A stretch of 64,000 nt of DNA, taken from assembly GCA_025094145.1 (NCBI GenBank), contig JALLLS010000021.1, positions 400,306-464,305 of the forward strand, read 5' to 3'. The position numbers and the translations under genes were made by a program. Numbering within the stretch: position 1 is the first letter of the stretch; each line of letters opens with the position of its first letter. This DNA comes from Spinellus fusiger (Eukaryota > Mucoromycota > Mucoromycetes > Mucorales > Phycomycetaceae). Positions 48,738 through 60,102 of the stretch are shown here, piece after piece. The notes under the pieces were generated by a model. That model ran no database searches. It was given only the letters and a program-made list of their open reading frames with translations, and had not been told where the DNA came from.

Positions 48738-50639
48738 ATTTATTCTATCCTCTTTCTTTCTTTGCAACATTCATTGAGTATAGACCCCAATCTGATGTTT
48801 ATTTTATTTTATTTTGGTCATTTACTTTCTATCCTACTTTAGTGTACTGATGCCCTTGCTTTTCTTTCTTTCCTTCTACTTTTTTTTTCATTCTAATGTA
48901 ATAAGTGAGAAGGATAGCCTGTATATTTATTCCCATTTAAGTACACTTTTTTTTTTATAAATTGTCGCACTTTCCTAGAAAAACTATCCAACTTTATTTT
49001 CTTAAAAATATATAGAAAAATTGTCTCATTATTTTTATAATTTGTCATTTTCGCTAAGTAAAGTTTGTCCAAACTTTTTTATATTTATATTTTTCCGTTT
49101 ATTAACAAACTAAAATGACTATTGTCGTGAATGAAAATAGCCTAGGGAATCTCAAGAATGAAGAAAATGAATTGTATCATAATTTCGAGATGAAATTAGA
49201 CGAAGAAATATATCCTATTAAATCTGTTACAGAGTATGACATGTCTACCTGAACCTGAAACCATCTGAATTACCACCATACTACTACCACTACCACTACT
49301 TTAAAGCAACAAACATAGAGAAAGATGTTACTGAATCTCATCGAGCAGCTTGCAAGCATGCTGGATGAGAATGAAGAAACTGTCTCCGCTTTGGAATCTG
49401 AAGTGGTATAAGCTCACTGAGCCGCGCTTTATTTTCATATAAATACTCAACAAATATCATCTCTTCTACTCTAGATCTTTCAAGCTAAACCAATCTATTC
49501 TAATTTTTTATTTATTTTCTTGGTATCTTGGTTGGGATGTATATATCCTTTATATAAAAAAAGATGTTTATACCATGAGTAGGAAGATACTACTCTTTTT
49601 TCTTCTTTTTACTTCAACAACCTGTTGATTATATTAGGAGCAACACACAACCATTGTTACCTCCGCTCCAGAATCCGAAGTGGTATTGTTCTCCGTTGAA
49701 GCAGTGGCATTTTGTATCTGTGTACTAACATATTATTGTATGGTCAATGTGCTTGGGGAAAAGTATCTCGTCTATCATTAGTTTATTCTATAAAGATGGC
49801 TATTAATCTTAATTTAAATGATTTAAAACTATATCTTTCTCTGAGAAGTCCTGGCTTTGAGAGATTTTGTTATTGCTATTTACTTTGGCTCTCTTGCATG
49901 TATAATTACTTCAATCGCTCTATTGGGTTCGTCTTTTAAGATCTGATGCTTGTCTCTGTATTGTGACTCCTCAATGTCTTCTACTGATAAAGGCCAGTAG
50001 TATGATCTCCTTCTTCTTTACTTGTCTTTGAAATGTCTCAAGTGCCCTCCTGAAAACATCTCTCCCTGTTGAAAGACATATTGCCTCTTCCTTGAATTTC
50101 ATTGGTATTGAATCTGTATCAGGTGGCGTTGAAGGTACTAGAGTTACTGACATATTGTTTGGATCACTCACCACAGAACTGTCCTACAAAGCAATGGTCA
50201 AAGGCACACCTTACTTCTGTAGTTGGTGTTTCTATGTGTTTAAAACTACTAAGAAGTCTGAGAGCCCTAGTGGTGAGTTATTTGGCATGGATCTCTTCTG
50301 ATGACTCCCACTCTTGTGCCTTTTGTTCATGCTCTTCAATGATATACCCTTTCTTCTTCCTATATCTTACATGAAAAGCATTTATTAGCACAATTGTATC
50401 TCCTATAATACTCTTAATAGGACATGAGAAGTGTATTACAACATAATACCGTATTAAAGGTATAATCTTGTTGACTTTGCATAAAAGATATGCCACAATA
50501 AAGTGACCTTCAATAAGTAATCGCTTTTTTCAAATGCTGATTTACTTTTTTTTTCGTTTCATAATTTATCTTAATGGTGTTATAACTTCACAAAATCATT
50601 AGATAGAAACATGGAGATTTCAATAGATACATAGAATAG
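48738..50639. other. Repeat-derived spacer with coding-like scraps
   Basis: Includes a 45-codon open frame at 49114-49251 (MTIVVNENSLGNLKNEENEL) and a short one near 49326-49411 ending ALESEVV. A related stretch, CCAGAATCCGAAGTGGTAT, recurs at 49676-49694. Bases 49375-49500 match the repeat at 27105-27215. On the minus strand around 50310-50420 there is a charged stretch (HVRYRKKKGYIIEEHEQKAQ) broken by stops. None of these forms a recognisable gene. Confidence 0.4.
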
Positions 50640-51300
50640 TGTTTATAATACATAACAGTAGTTTGGCTGTAAGCTTGTTTATTAACAACTATCAGTTGAT
50701 GGCACCACCGCCCCGTGCTGGCAATGAGGGTGTCTGTCACCACCTTTGATATTTTGACCCATTCCAGCATCAGGGCCGCCTCCAACCTCTGTTTGGTGGA
50801 ATACTTTATGTCCTTCCTAATGATATTCAATTAAGTCCACAGATGCTCCATTAGATTGAGATCAGTATTGTAAGGGCCATTAAAGAGTCATTACTATACC
50901 ATCAGCTACTCTCTCATTGAGTTGTCTTACTCGTATGGGGTCTAGCATTGTCCTCCTGTAGGTAGTAACTGACTCCAGGGTTTATGAGAGAGATGTATGA
51001 TTTGAGGGCAGTAGACTTCTCCCAAGACATTGATATGCTTGTTGGATTTTATTCTGCCTACTACTACTACTACGATTCATCTCCCAACCCCCTCCTCACT
51101 AAACCAGCCTATACCATCACTCCAAACCCTCTGAACTTTCTTGTTTCCAGGACATTCTCGGGCTAGAAGACAGTGCCATACTGCATGACGACCTTGGCGC
51201 CCCTGTCAAAGCTCATGAGCTTGACTCAAACTCGTCTAACCAGACCATCCTCTGTCATTGTTCTTGTTCAGCACCTAATGAAGAATAGTTGAACGTATTT
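50640..51300 (-). mobile_element. Second Tc1/mariner transposase relic
   Basis: The minus strand retains, in order, VWLDEFE (about 51250-51226), YLQEDNARPHTSK (about 50970), DLNLMEHLW (about 50860) and a C-terminal tail WVKISKVVTDTLIASTGRW. These correspond to the first Asp motif, the DNAxxH second-Asp motif and the third acidic region of Tc1-like DDE transposases. Several stops and frame changes make it inactive. I could not identify terminal inverted repeats, so the boundaries are approximate. Confidence 0.75.
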
Positions 51301-51561
51301 CAATACTAGTATCCTTTCTATACATCCCAGAGGTTCTGGTAAAGATATTCACGGTGTATAGTGCAGACATGATAAGAAAAGAAGTGTTATGAAAAGAAAA
51401 GAAAAAACAAATAGTATATATTATTTATTTATTTTTGTATAAAAAATAGCTCGAAATTTGAAAAAATCACAATTCTTTCTTTTGGTCACCTTTAATCTAC
51501 TTATTTCTTGTTGTATTCTTTTACTATTTATGAATACAGTAATATTTACCTCAAGGTCCCT
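51301..51561. other. Spacer after the Asteroid-type gene
   Basis: Short AT-rich 3' flank of the minus-strand nuclease gene. Nothing is recognised. Confidence 0.4.
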
Positions 51562-53718
51562 TCAATCATCAAAACTACATCCAAAGCTCAAAACATCAAA
51601 TGCATTCTTACTGTTTTTATGTGGGCTCACTGACTTCTTTGCTACCTTTTTCATCACTTTTTGTCTTTTAGGATCCTCTAGACTCTTGGCTTTCTTTTTC
51701 AGGTTGCCTGACTCTATCCAGTAACTCTCAGGCACAGATCCTTGACCAAGACGTGGTAGTTTGTAGTCAAACACAGGCAATATAGCATTCTCCAGTCCAT
51801 CTGTGACTAGGGCCCATGTATGACACACCATATCTCGGAAGTGGGGAGATGCATTAGCAAGAAGAATAGCAAGGGAGTCACCAGAACGACTTGCTTGGAG
51901 AGCAGCATGAACATAGACTCCATTGAAGAAAGAGGCTAGTATATGGGGTGTTTCCAAATGCTCATTTCGATGGCATAGCAATTGTGAGAGTAAATGAGAA
52001 GCATAAATCACTCCCTGCCATTGAGCTGCCAGATGAAGAGAGTGTTTGACAAGTTTAGGCTTGGAAAGGATATTTGGTAAATCCTTCCATGTATATCCAA
52101 GAAGATGACCAAGAGAACACAGACTTGCTATTAACAGGCCCATGACTTCGTGGTTATTCAGTGGTTGGTAACAAGTGGTATGAGACTGAAAGATAAAATG
52201 GCGCAAACAAAGAATCACAGGCTGAAGGACACTATGGGTGGATGAATTGAGCTGCTTTCTACTTGTATGGTGCAGAGCCAAGAAGAGATCTTGTCTCACC
52301 TGAAGATCAGAATGAAGCTGTGTTTTTACAGTTGAAAGGGATGTATTGGTAAGTACAGAAAGTTGTTGCAATGTCATTCCAGCTATACCCATAGAACCAA
52401 GGCGATCCTTTTCACGTATATGCTCGGTGATAAGAGGAGGAGAGCCATCCAAGTGCAAATGAACAAGAGAGTAGAGGCATCGTCGTAGTGTTCTACTCAC
52501 ATCACAACTCGATGCACGGTTGATATCTTCAAGAAAGATGACTGACCAGAATGTCTGTGTGGCTAGACAGTCCAGAATCTGTCGACTGAATTCTCCCGTA
52601 TGAAGCAAGGCAGGTAATTCACTTGTAGCACTCACTGGCACTGGCTGTATTAAAGGAGAGGCCGTATCATAACGACAGATGGAATGAATAATGTCATTTT
52701 CTAGTCTATCAGCCCTCTCTTGTCGCTGGTGCATACTGCTGTCCAGTAGAATAGGCGTAAGTGTTTCTACTACCACTCGTACCACATTATCCAATGCAAT
52801 CTTCTCTGTCACTGTTCTTAGAAACTCTGCCACATATTTTGGCCATTGAGCACTGCTTTGACTCTTGAGTGTGAATCCATGGGATGTGCACCACTCCATG
52901 ATGGGATATCGAACCACCTGAATATCAAAATAGTCATTGCCCAACAATGTACCCAACAAAGGCAGTATAAATGGACTTAGTTTGAGGAATCCTGCAAGCA
53001 CATGTGGTTGGTAGACTGTTGCTTGGACTTGGGTGCCAATGGACAAAAGATCCAGTGGTAGATAGCCCATGCCTGCATGTGGGTAAACATACATATCTGA
53101 ATCCTTGGACACAACATAGGCGTTCTTCTCCTGTGCCATCGTTACTACATCGCCGTCTGCTTCATCTCTGCAGATGATCACTTGCACCTCCAATTCACGC
53201 AATGTCTGCACCACTACCTCCAGTGTCAGAGGAGGGATCAAGTAGAACTCTCCCCAGTACTGAAGAGAATCCTCGGGACTGACTGAGTCCTGGTTACTTT
53301 TACTTATTTGTCTTATATTGCTATCAACCGACGCTACTTTATCAATGTAGTTTTTATAACGTTTGACTCGAGTTGTTTTCTTGTCTTCTGGAAGTGCACC
53401 GTCAAATAAGAAGATGGGTGTTATGTTGGCTTGACGAAGGGCCTTTGTATGAGAGCGTACAAGTTCTGCCATCAGACTGTAGTTTCCTATTGTTTGAGAC
53501 CATCTTAGCTATCTATAAGTGGATAGAACCACTTCCCCCTCTTTTTCACTCTAGTTACCTCCATAGACCCAGTCTGTTTTACATGAAAGTGCATAGTGGT
53601 AGACATAGGCGTTACCGTCAATAATAAAGCAGGAAGGTTCACTGCTTGCTGTCCACACACACTGTTTTCCAAGAGTACCATGCTCTTGAATGAAGGAGGA
53701 GAGTCCATGAATCCCCAT
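51562..53718 (-). CDS. Asteroid-type XPG/FEN1-superfamily nuclease
   Basis: Predicted structure-specific nuclease of the Asteroid (ASTE1) branch of the XPG/FEN1 superfamily, probably nuclear. Exons 53718-53559 and 53486-51562 sum to 2085 nt, 694 residues. The start ATG opens the diagnostic MGIHGLSSFIQ. Acidic active-site candidates are visible: FIIDGN (Asp34), FLFDG (Asp82), RDEADGD (Glu162, Asp164, Asp166) and SKDSDMY (Asp182, Asp184). The GNDYF motif follows further on. The rest is a long helical region of unknown role and a lysine-rich C-terminus (LKKKAKSLEDPKRQKVMKK) that may direct nuclear import. Its start codon is 104 bp from the divergent SERINC start codon. Confidence 0.88.
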
Positions 53719-53822
53719 AGTAGATAGTCTATAGCAAAGTGAATATCATAACAAAACAGAGACACAGTCACTAAGAAAGCGGAGAGCAACTCTCACATGC
53801 ATTTCTTTCTCTCTTTCCTACT
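53719..53822. promoter_or_regulatory. Shared divergent promoter of the Asteroid-type and SERINC genes
   Basis: 104 bp separate the two start codons on opposite strands. It contains pyrimidine-rich CTTTCTCTCTTTCC just before the SERINC start. A bidirectional promoter is inferred from spacing only. Confidence 0.6.
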
Positions 53823-54746
53823 ATGGGTGCTGCGTTGAGTTGTCTTGCCCTTCCTGCTTTAGGCTCCCTTGGAAGCTGTGCTGCTAGTTGTTGTTCTGCT
53901 GCTGCATGTTCGCTTGTGTGCCAAAGGTAGTATGGAGATAATGTTCATGTTTATAATGAACTCTGTAGCTGTCACTCCAACCATGCTATTCTCACCCGTA
54001 GCCTCTATGTTGTAAATAATAAAGAAGAGAAAGATATGCCTTTATGCCACTGTATACTAAACATTTGCATTAGCTGATACTCTTCTTAAACACTCTAGTA
54101 ACTACACTAACAGACTAACTGTGTCTTGTACCAGCAGCTTACATGTGCCTATGTAGATAGCGTGGGTCATGATGTCAGACTGGGCAACGGAGAAATTAGC
54201 CAGTGTCATGCCCAGTTATCTTGCTATTCTATGTGAGGGAGAGCACTGTGATAGTCTAGCTGTAAGTAGAGTGAGATTGTATAGATATAGATATAGATAT
54301 AGATATAGATATAGATATAGATATAGATATAAGGCCACTCTATGAACTACTCTTCTCTTTCATAGGCACATAAGGTAGGCCTATCTAGTGTTCTATTTCA
54401 CACATTACTTGGTTTATTGGTGCTTGGTGTGCGTGACAGTCGAGACCAAAGGGCTGTTATTCAGAACGGGTAGGTTGGAATATAGAAAAAGAACTACACA
54501 ACTTATCTTGTTGTTGAAAGTGGATGGGGAATTAAACTAGCTTTATGGCTCACATTGGTGGTTGCTTGCCTCTTTATTCCAAATGAGTTCTTCTTTGTAT
54601 GGCCTTACATTTGCTTGATCGGGGCTGTTCTTTTTATTCTTTTTGGATTTCTACTACTCTTGGACCTTTCTCAAGCATGGACAGAGTTATGTCTTGATCG
54701 TTTGTTAATGTCGGATAATGACAGATGGCAGTACTTGTTAATTGGT

Positions 54747-54777
<31 letters not shown>

Positions 54778-55735
54778 GAAAAGAAGAGATAGATAGACAT
54801 CGAGTGCAAGTGCTAAAATAACCATGCAATGTCAGGTCATACCCTAAGTCATTTTGGTGGTGCTATTGCTTTGACAGGTCTTCTGTATAGTATTTACAAG
54901 TCACTGTACTGCAAAGTGTTTACTTCTATCAATCTTGCTCTGTCTGTCATAACGACTATTATGTGCATTCTACCCGCCGTACAAGATACAAGTTCTCAAT
55001 CAGGTCTTTTTCATGCTTCTGTTACAGTGTTGTATTCTACTCTCCAAGTATTCTCTGCTATTGTCTATGAGCCTACAAAGTATTCTTCAGGACCAGAAGA
55101 TGCTAGTGAAGTAGCAACAGGCTTTCAAAAGTCGTATATTATCATTGAATTATTAGTGGCATCTCTAGTGCTAATATATGCTGCTTCTCGCTCAGCACCT
55201 ACAGGTAAAAACATGGCTCACTGATGCACTGATCTTATTGTTTTGCTTAGAGGATTATCAACAGGTGGGCGGAAAAGGAGGAACAAATCGTGATTATTCA
55301 ATGGCCTCTACTCATCACGGGTAAGCTTTATATGAAAGACTGAACTTGACACTATCATAGCGAAATAGCACGTTATGGCCCAAGAGAAGAGGAAGAGGAA
55401 GCAAATGGCACGGTGTACAACTACTCTTTCTTTCACTTGCTACTTGCTATGGCAACCATGTACATTACTCTATCGATGACTCAATGGTATGGACATTGGT
55501 ACTATGAGACATAAACTCACAGTTATAGGAACATGATAGAGGTGCTTCCATCACAGAGTATTCATATGATACACACTCAGTTGGAAGTATGGGCAAAAGT
55601 AGTATGTAGTTGGATGGCATTTGGGCTTTATATCTGGATACTTCTAGCTCCTTTGTTTATGCCTGGGGAATATTTGGTAGGTCTTGTTTTGTTTTCTCTC
55701 AACATACACTCATGCACTGAAGGACTTAGGAATAA
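53823..55735 (+). CDS. TMS1: SERINC/TMS1 family membrane protein
   Basis: Multi-pass membrane protein of the serine-incorporator family (yeast Tms1), located in vacuolar/plasma membranes. Eleven exons: 53823-53926, 53969-54011, 54074-54097, 54157-54261, 54366-54469, 54521-54744, 54836-55204, 55251-55320, 55361-55486, 55529-55676 and 55730-55735, giving 1047 nt, 348 residues. The N-terminus (GSCAASCCSAAACSLVC) is typical. LILFLNTL, needed for helix 2, comes from a 24-nt micro-exon. Later motifs include DLSQAWTE, CILPAVQD, YSFFHLLLAMATMYITLSMTQW and GLYIWILLAPLFMPGEYL. The final 53-nt intron is a choice: if retained, the frame runs to 55769 and adds 29 residues. The protein is shorter than animal homologues because its loops are short. 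Confidence 0.9.
54281..54330. repeat. ATAGAT microsatellite in a TMS1 intron
   Basis: Eight or so tandem 6-bp ATAGAT units inside the intron 54262-54365. Confidence 0.95.
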
Positions 55736-55970
55736 CTCTATTGATTCCACTATGGAGATTGTGATATGATCTTTTCATTATTGCTTTATTTGTCCTCACT
55801 CTATTATCTGTTATAAATATAAACATAAAAATAAACATAAAACAAGCTATTGATAAGTTTTTCCTTGGATCTTCTCTCACACTCTTTTTCAAAAGATAAA
55901 GCGCCCGTAATAAATGTTGCATTTGTCAAAAGGTTCTTTTTACCAATAATAAATTATTTTCTTTTTCTTG

Positions 55971-57406
55971 TTATGAAAGAGTCCCTCCTTTTCTCTGCTG
56001 GATCTCCTGAATAATCCTCACAGTATCTTCAAGTCCTCTGTGTGTGTTCTCTTTGGCTCTTTTTTGATACTGCTTACATGTTTCTTGTAATATAGTATTG
56101 TTCATAGCCCATGCAATCTCATCTTTCAAATCACAGCCATCTTCCACTGTCTTACTAATACCACAGGCCTCCCCCATGTCTGCCCAGAAATATTGATCAA
56201 ACATACATGACATTATCAATTGAGGAATTCTGTAGGTCAACATACACCCAAATGTTCCTGCTCCTCCATGATGAAGTGCAATGAGTTGTCTTTTTTCATG
56301 TAGTGTATCTGAAGCATGGTGCACCTTTTGCCACCAAGAACCAAAGCTATCTCCGGAAACACCATAACGAAGCATAGGAATCAACAGATCATGAGGTACA
56401 GGATTACATACATGGACAAGAGATGGAGTATGTAAAGAAATAAACTTCTGATAAGCACCAAATAAAGCAGTTGTCTTGTCCATGACCCAGACAGCGGGAA
56501 TGCAGTGGTGTACTAGGCATGCATCAATACGCCTGATCAGTCCTTCCAGCCATTGTGGGTCTTGGAAAGGGGGGTATAGATGCACCATGGATCCAAAATC
56601 AATCAATAGCACCTTGGTATGCCCCACTAGAAAGTGTTTTATGTCTTGTAAATAAAGAAAATTATGAGCTGCTTCACTCTTGAAAATATCAGGCTGTGTC
56701 CAGAACCCTCCCATGGAAACAACGTCTTGTTCTTGGAGTGGTATAGTGAAAAGTGTAGGATCAAATGCATATACTATAGGAGTAACTGGCATTTCATCAA
56801 TAATAGGTACCTCTGGTAATCCAAGCATGTCTCTAAAGTTGCCTTGATCTTCAAGCAGGAGTCTCCACATCCAATGCCTTATGTGTTTCCATGTAATCTC
56901 CTTCTTACTGAGTAAAGCCTGGTTGAGTTTAGGTAAACAGCTGCGTATTTCTTGTTCCAACTCTTCTGGCATTGGATAAAGAGAGAGAGGAAATAAAGAA
57001 ATACCAATACAAGGAATAGACAGACGTTCAGCAATGGACCATCCTTCTAGTGCAAAGGTAGAAAAGACAATGCATGTGGGTGAGAGTGTAGACGACGCTT
57101 CCCATAAAGCAATTCGTTCCTTCTCTCTATGCATCTCCTTTTCTTCTGGGTTAGTGATATAGACAGAGCAATGCAATGGATATGATTCAATGCGGTAATA
57201 TTCCATAACATGTTGGAAACAGCCGAGTAAGTCTTCAAAGCAGACAATAGTAATACGGGCAAGAGGGGCTGCTTCTCTGTACTGTGTTAATAGATAACTA
57301 ACTTATAAAACTACCTATAGTGAGATGCTAGCACTATGAACGGCTGTAAATCACCACGAGATCCTATTTTTACTATTATTATTATTGTTTGGCTGACTAT
57401 GTGTTG
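55971..57406 (-). CDS. GT28-type UDP-glycosyltransferase (sterol/lipid class), start unresolved
   Basis: Predicted transferase of a sugar from a UDP-sugar to a sterol or other lipid (Atg26/UGT80-like branch). Exon B is 57276-55971. Exon A, ending at 57315, supplies the family's N-terminal IGSRGDLQPFIVLASHY, joined in phase to REAAPLARITIVCFED. Further motifs: FSTFALEGWSIAERL, MGGFWTQPD, LLIDFGSM and the nucleotide-sugar-binding LIALHHGGAGTFGCMLTYRIPQ with FDQYFWADM. About 466 codons are readable. No in-frame ATG is visible in exon A before an in-frame TAA at 57407-57409, so either a further 5' exon is missed (a possible acceptor ACACATAG lies there) or the gene has lost its start. If only the large exon were used, the frame would begin at ATG 57206 without the GSRGD motif. 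Its stop faces that of TMS1. Confidence 0.75.
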
Positions 57407-57409
57407 TTA

Positions 57410-59407
57410 CCTAAAAGAAGTAGACACAAGTGCATAGTGGAGCAAAGCAATACAGTTTTGAATTCGTATGTCTTTTTCTAATATAATAGGCGCTTGTATT
57501 TTTTAGTGACAGACACTATGTTTTCTTAACCTGTAGCCTTATTTCTGTTCATTGGATATGTATATTTTACATTGAATACAACTAGAAAAGCTTTTATTTA
57601 TACTATTCACTGATCTTCTGATTATATTTATTCTATAAAATTAATAAACAAGCAAATTATTGTAGACAGATAATACTTTGTAACACGAGCCACTCTATAT
57701 CTGAGTTCATAGTATACAGTCTCCTCTTTAAGATTACTAAGTCTTCACTCACTTTTGATGCAATCAGTCTTATATAAGGCTATATTATAAGATTAAATTT
57801 TCTTTATAAGAAATATAAGTAGTATATTAAATTGTTTATTTTATTATTGATTGGATTAAAGCATTATTATTATTTTCAACAATGATCTGATAAAAGATAA
57901 GTGATAATATAGATATAGAGTTTTTACCTAAAATCAGGTAATTTATTTTTATAGATACTTCAATAAAGGTAGCAGACAAAAATACACAGGTGTTCAGAGA
58001 ATTGTCCTGTATCTTGAATGAATGTAGATATCACTAAAAAAACTGTGTTTGTTTATTTGGTACAAAAGAGAAACATAAAGAGGACTCTGTCCAATGTACT
58101 AAATATAGACACTTTAGTCATAAACCCACAAAGGTATGCTGTATTGGAAGAATAAAGTTCAAATAAAAACCATCACATCTACCAGTGATTTTTGTTAGTA
58201 CAGGAAGAAAAAGAAAAAGACACTACAAATTAAACAGAATAGTATTAGATTGACCAATGTAGTATACCACATTCTAAGAAACAATTATAAAATTGGAGAG
58301 CTATTATAAGTGGATGTTGATAAACTTCGAATTTCCAAGAGAATAACACTAATTTCATTCATGATTTTAGTGAATTATACTGGAAATATTTCCAATTACT
58401 CTCTTTGTTCTGTATCAAAACAGGTACCCTTTTTGTCAACACACTCACAATTATCTACAGAATACTATGCATCGTATATCAGCTTACAATTGTCTCTGAG
58501 TAAAATACTATAACTCACTATCATCCTATAATGTCCGATGAACTCCGACATCATTATTAAAAAAGGTGTTCAGGGCATTAACAAATTCTTTCTCTCTTTC
58601 TCTCGATTATAAAAAAAACAGTCGGTGGCTTATTTATTGCATTGATTATATAGCTATATGTGATACAAGCACTAAGTACTGTATAGGCTAGAGTGACGTG
58701 CTCACGACAATTAGATGGCATTCTCTACCATAAATTTGAAATGGGACTTAAAAAACACAATATATCTTTTCCATAGGCCACAAGTCACTGTAGCACTGTC
58801 TATATTTTTATTCTTCTTTTGTTTCTTACATCTATTCCTGTCATAGATTATCCAAAATGAGTTCATAGATCATAAGAATGACTCATTCTATTTTACTACA
58901 GCATTCATAGAATCTATAGAGATATTCAAACCAAAAGAATGTGAGCATAGGAGTTTAAAAATCAGACCTGACGTATTCTGCCTAGACAGAAAGGACTGTC
59001 TTGATGGGACTGCTGTTTTCATAAAGTGTTTCGAAAGACTTGTATTTAACAAAGTACAAATGAGAGTATCTTATAGTAAACAGAAGCTTATTTCTCTTCT
59101 TCTAATAGAATTCCTATTTCTATGGAGGCTTCCATGTCACTAATCACATAAGAGAAGAGTATATACTGCTTAGTGTGACTTGTCTATTAGCAGACTTGAG
59201 TGAATTAGGAGAAATAAGTAAAGCAAACCAAAACAAAAGACAAGCAAAAAGTGGCGTTTTGTATCTCAGCTACAACGACACTCGCCTCCTTTCGCTCTTT
59301 TCTCTCTTTCTTCCTCTCTTCCTCTCTCTTCTTCTTTTTCTATTTTCACCACCTCCACTTTCCCATTCTACCTATACATTCCAAGTAGTAGACACTTTTT
59401 TGACACA
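57410..59407. other. Gene-free region
   Basis: About 2 kb of AT-rich DNA. A pyrimidine-rich tract (CTCTTTTCTCTCTTTCTTCC and what follows, near 59297-59345) precedes the SmE start and fits a fungal promoter. No other gene is recognised. Confidence 0.5.
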
Positions 59408-59902
59408 ATGGCAACTAAAGTACAGAAGATTATGGTCCAACCCATCGTACGTAAACTAAAACAAAAGAAACAAAAGAAACAAAAGACATGACCGAGATTC
59501 TCCTATGAATACTAATGACTCTGAATAGAATCTAATCTTTAGATATCTGCAAAACGTAACTATCATTGGATACTGATTTTTGTTGGGTATTAACGAGTAT
59601 GCATAGAAATCAAGAGTGCAGATATGGTTATTTGACAAGGCTGATATGAGAATTGAGGGTCAAATCATTGTAAGCGTGTTCCTGTTTGTGTATTTATTCT
59701 TATATGTGGGTTGTATAGGGTTTTGATGAGTTTATGAACCTGGTGCTTGATAATGCAGAGGAAGTGATGACAAAAGAAAAGACAAAGAGAGCAATAGGTA
59801 AGCACCAAGAAAGGCTCCCTCCTATTAAAACGCGTGTCTTTATTAGGTCGTGTCATGTTGAAGGGCGACAATATCTCATTGATTCAGTCTGTAAATAACT
59901 AA
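59408..59902 (+). CDS. SME1: Small nuclear ribonucleoprotein Sm E
   Basis: Core spliceosomal protein, one of seven Sm subunits forming the ring on U1, U2, U4 and U5 snRNAs. Five exons, 59408-59446, 59529-59555, 59607-59669, 59719-59797 and 59847-59902, total 264 nt, 87 residues, close to the usual 88-92. Sm1 is LQNKSRVQIWLFDKADMRIEG followed by FDEFMNLVLDNAEE, and Sm2 is GRVMLKGDNISLIQSV. Exon 2 is only 27 nt (NLIFRYLQN). It converges with the poly(A) polymerase-like gene, with about 200 bp between stops. Confidence 0.95.
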
Positions 59903-60102
59903 TGGATTTTCATGGTTTGATATTTATAAAGAGTCAAGCTTTTTATCACATCTATACAGAGAGAGTTACTGGTGTGTGTGTGTGTGTATGAAAAGAGAAG
60001 AGAAAGGCACCCTATTCAAATGTTGCGACATAGTCTCTAGAGAATGGAAGAGGTATCAGCATACTTTTGCATTTACTAGTGAAAACAATAGGGCTCTTTT
60101 TT

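Noticed and set aside
53505..53789. 94-codon minus-strand frame upstream of the nuclease gene
   Set aside because: Wrong frame across exon 1; the correct frame starts at 53718 with MGIHGL.
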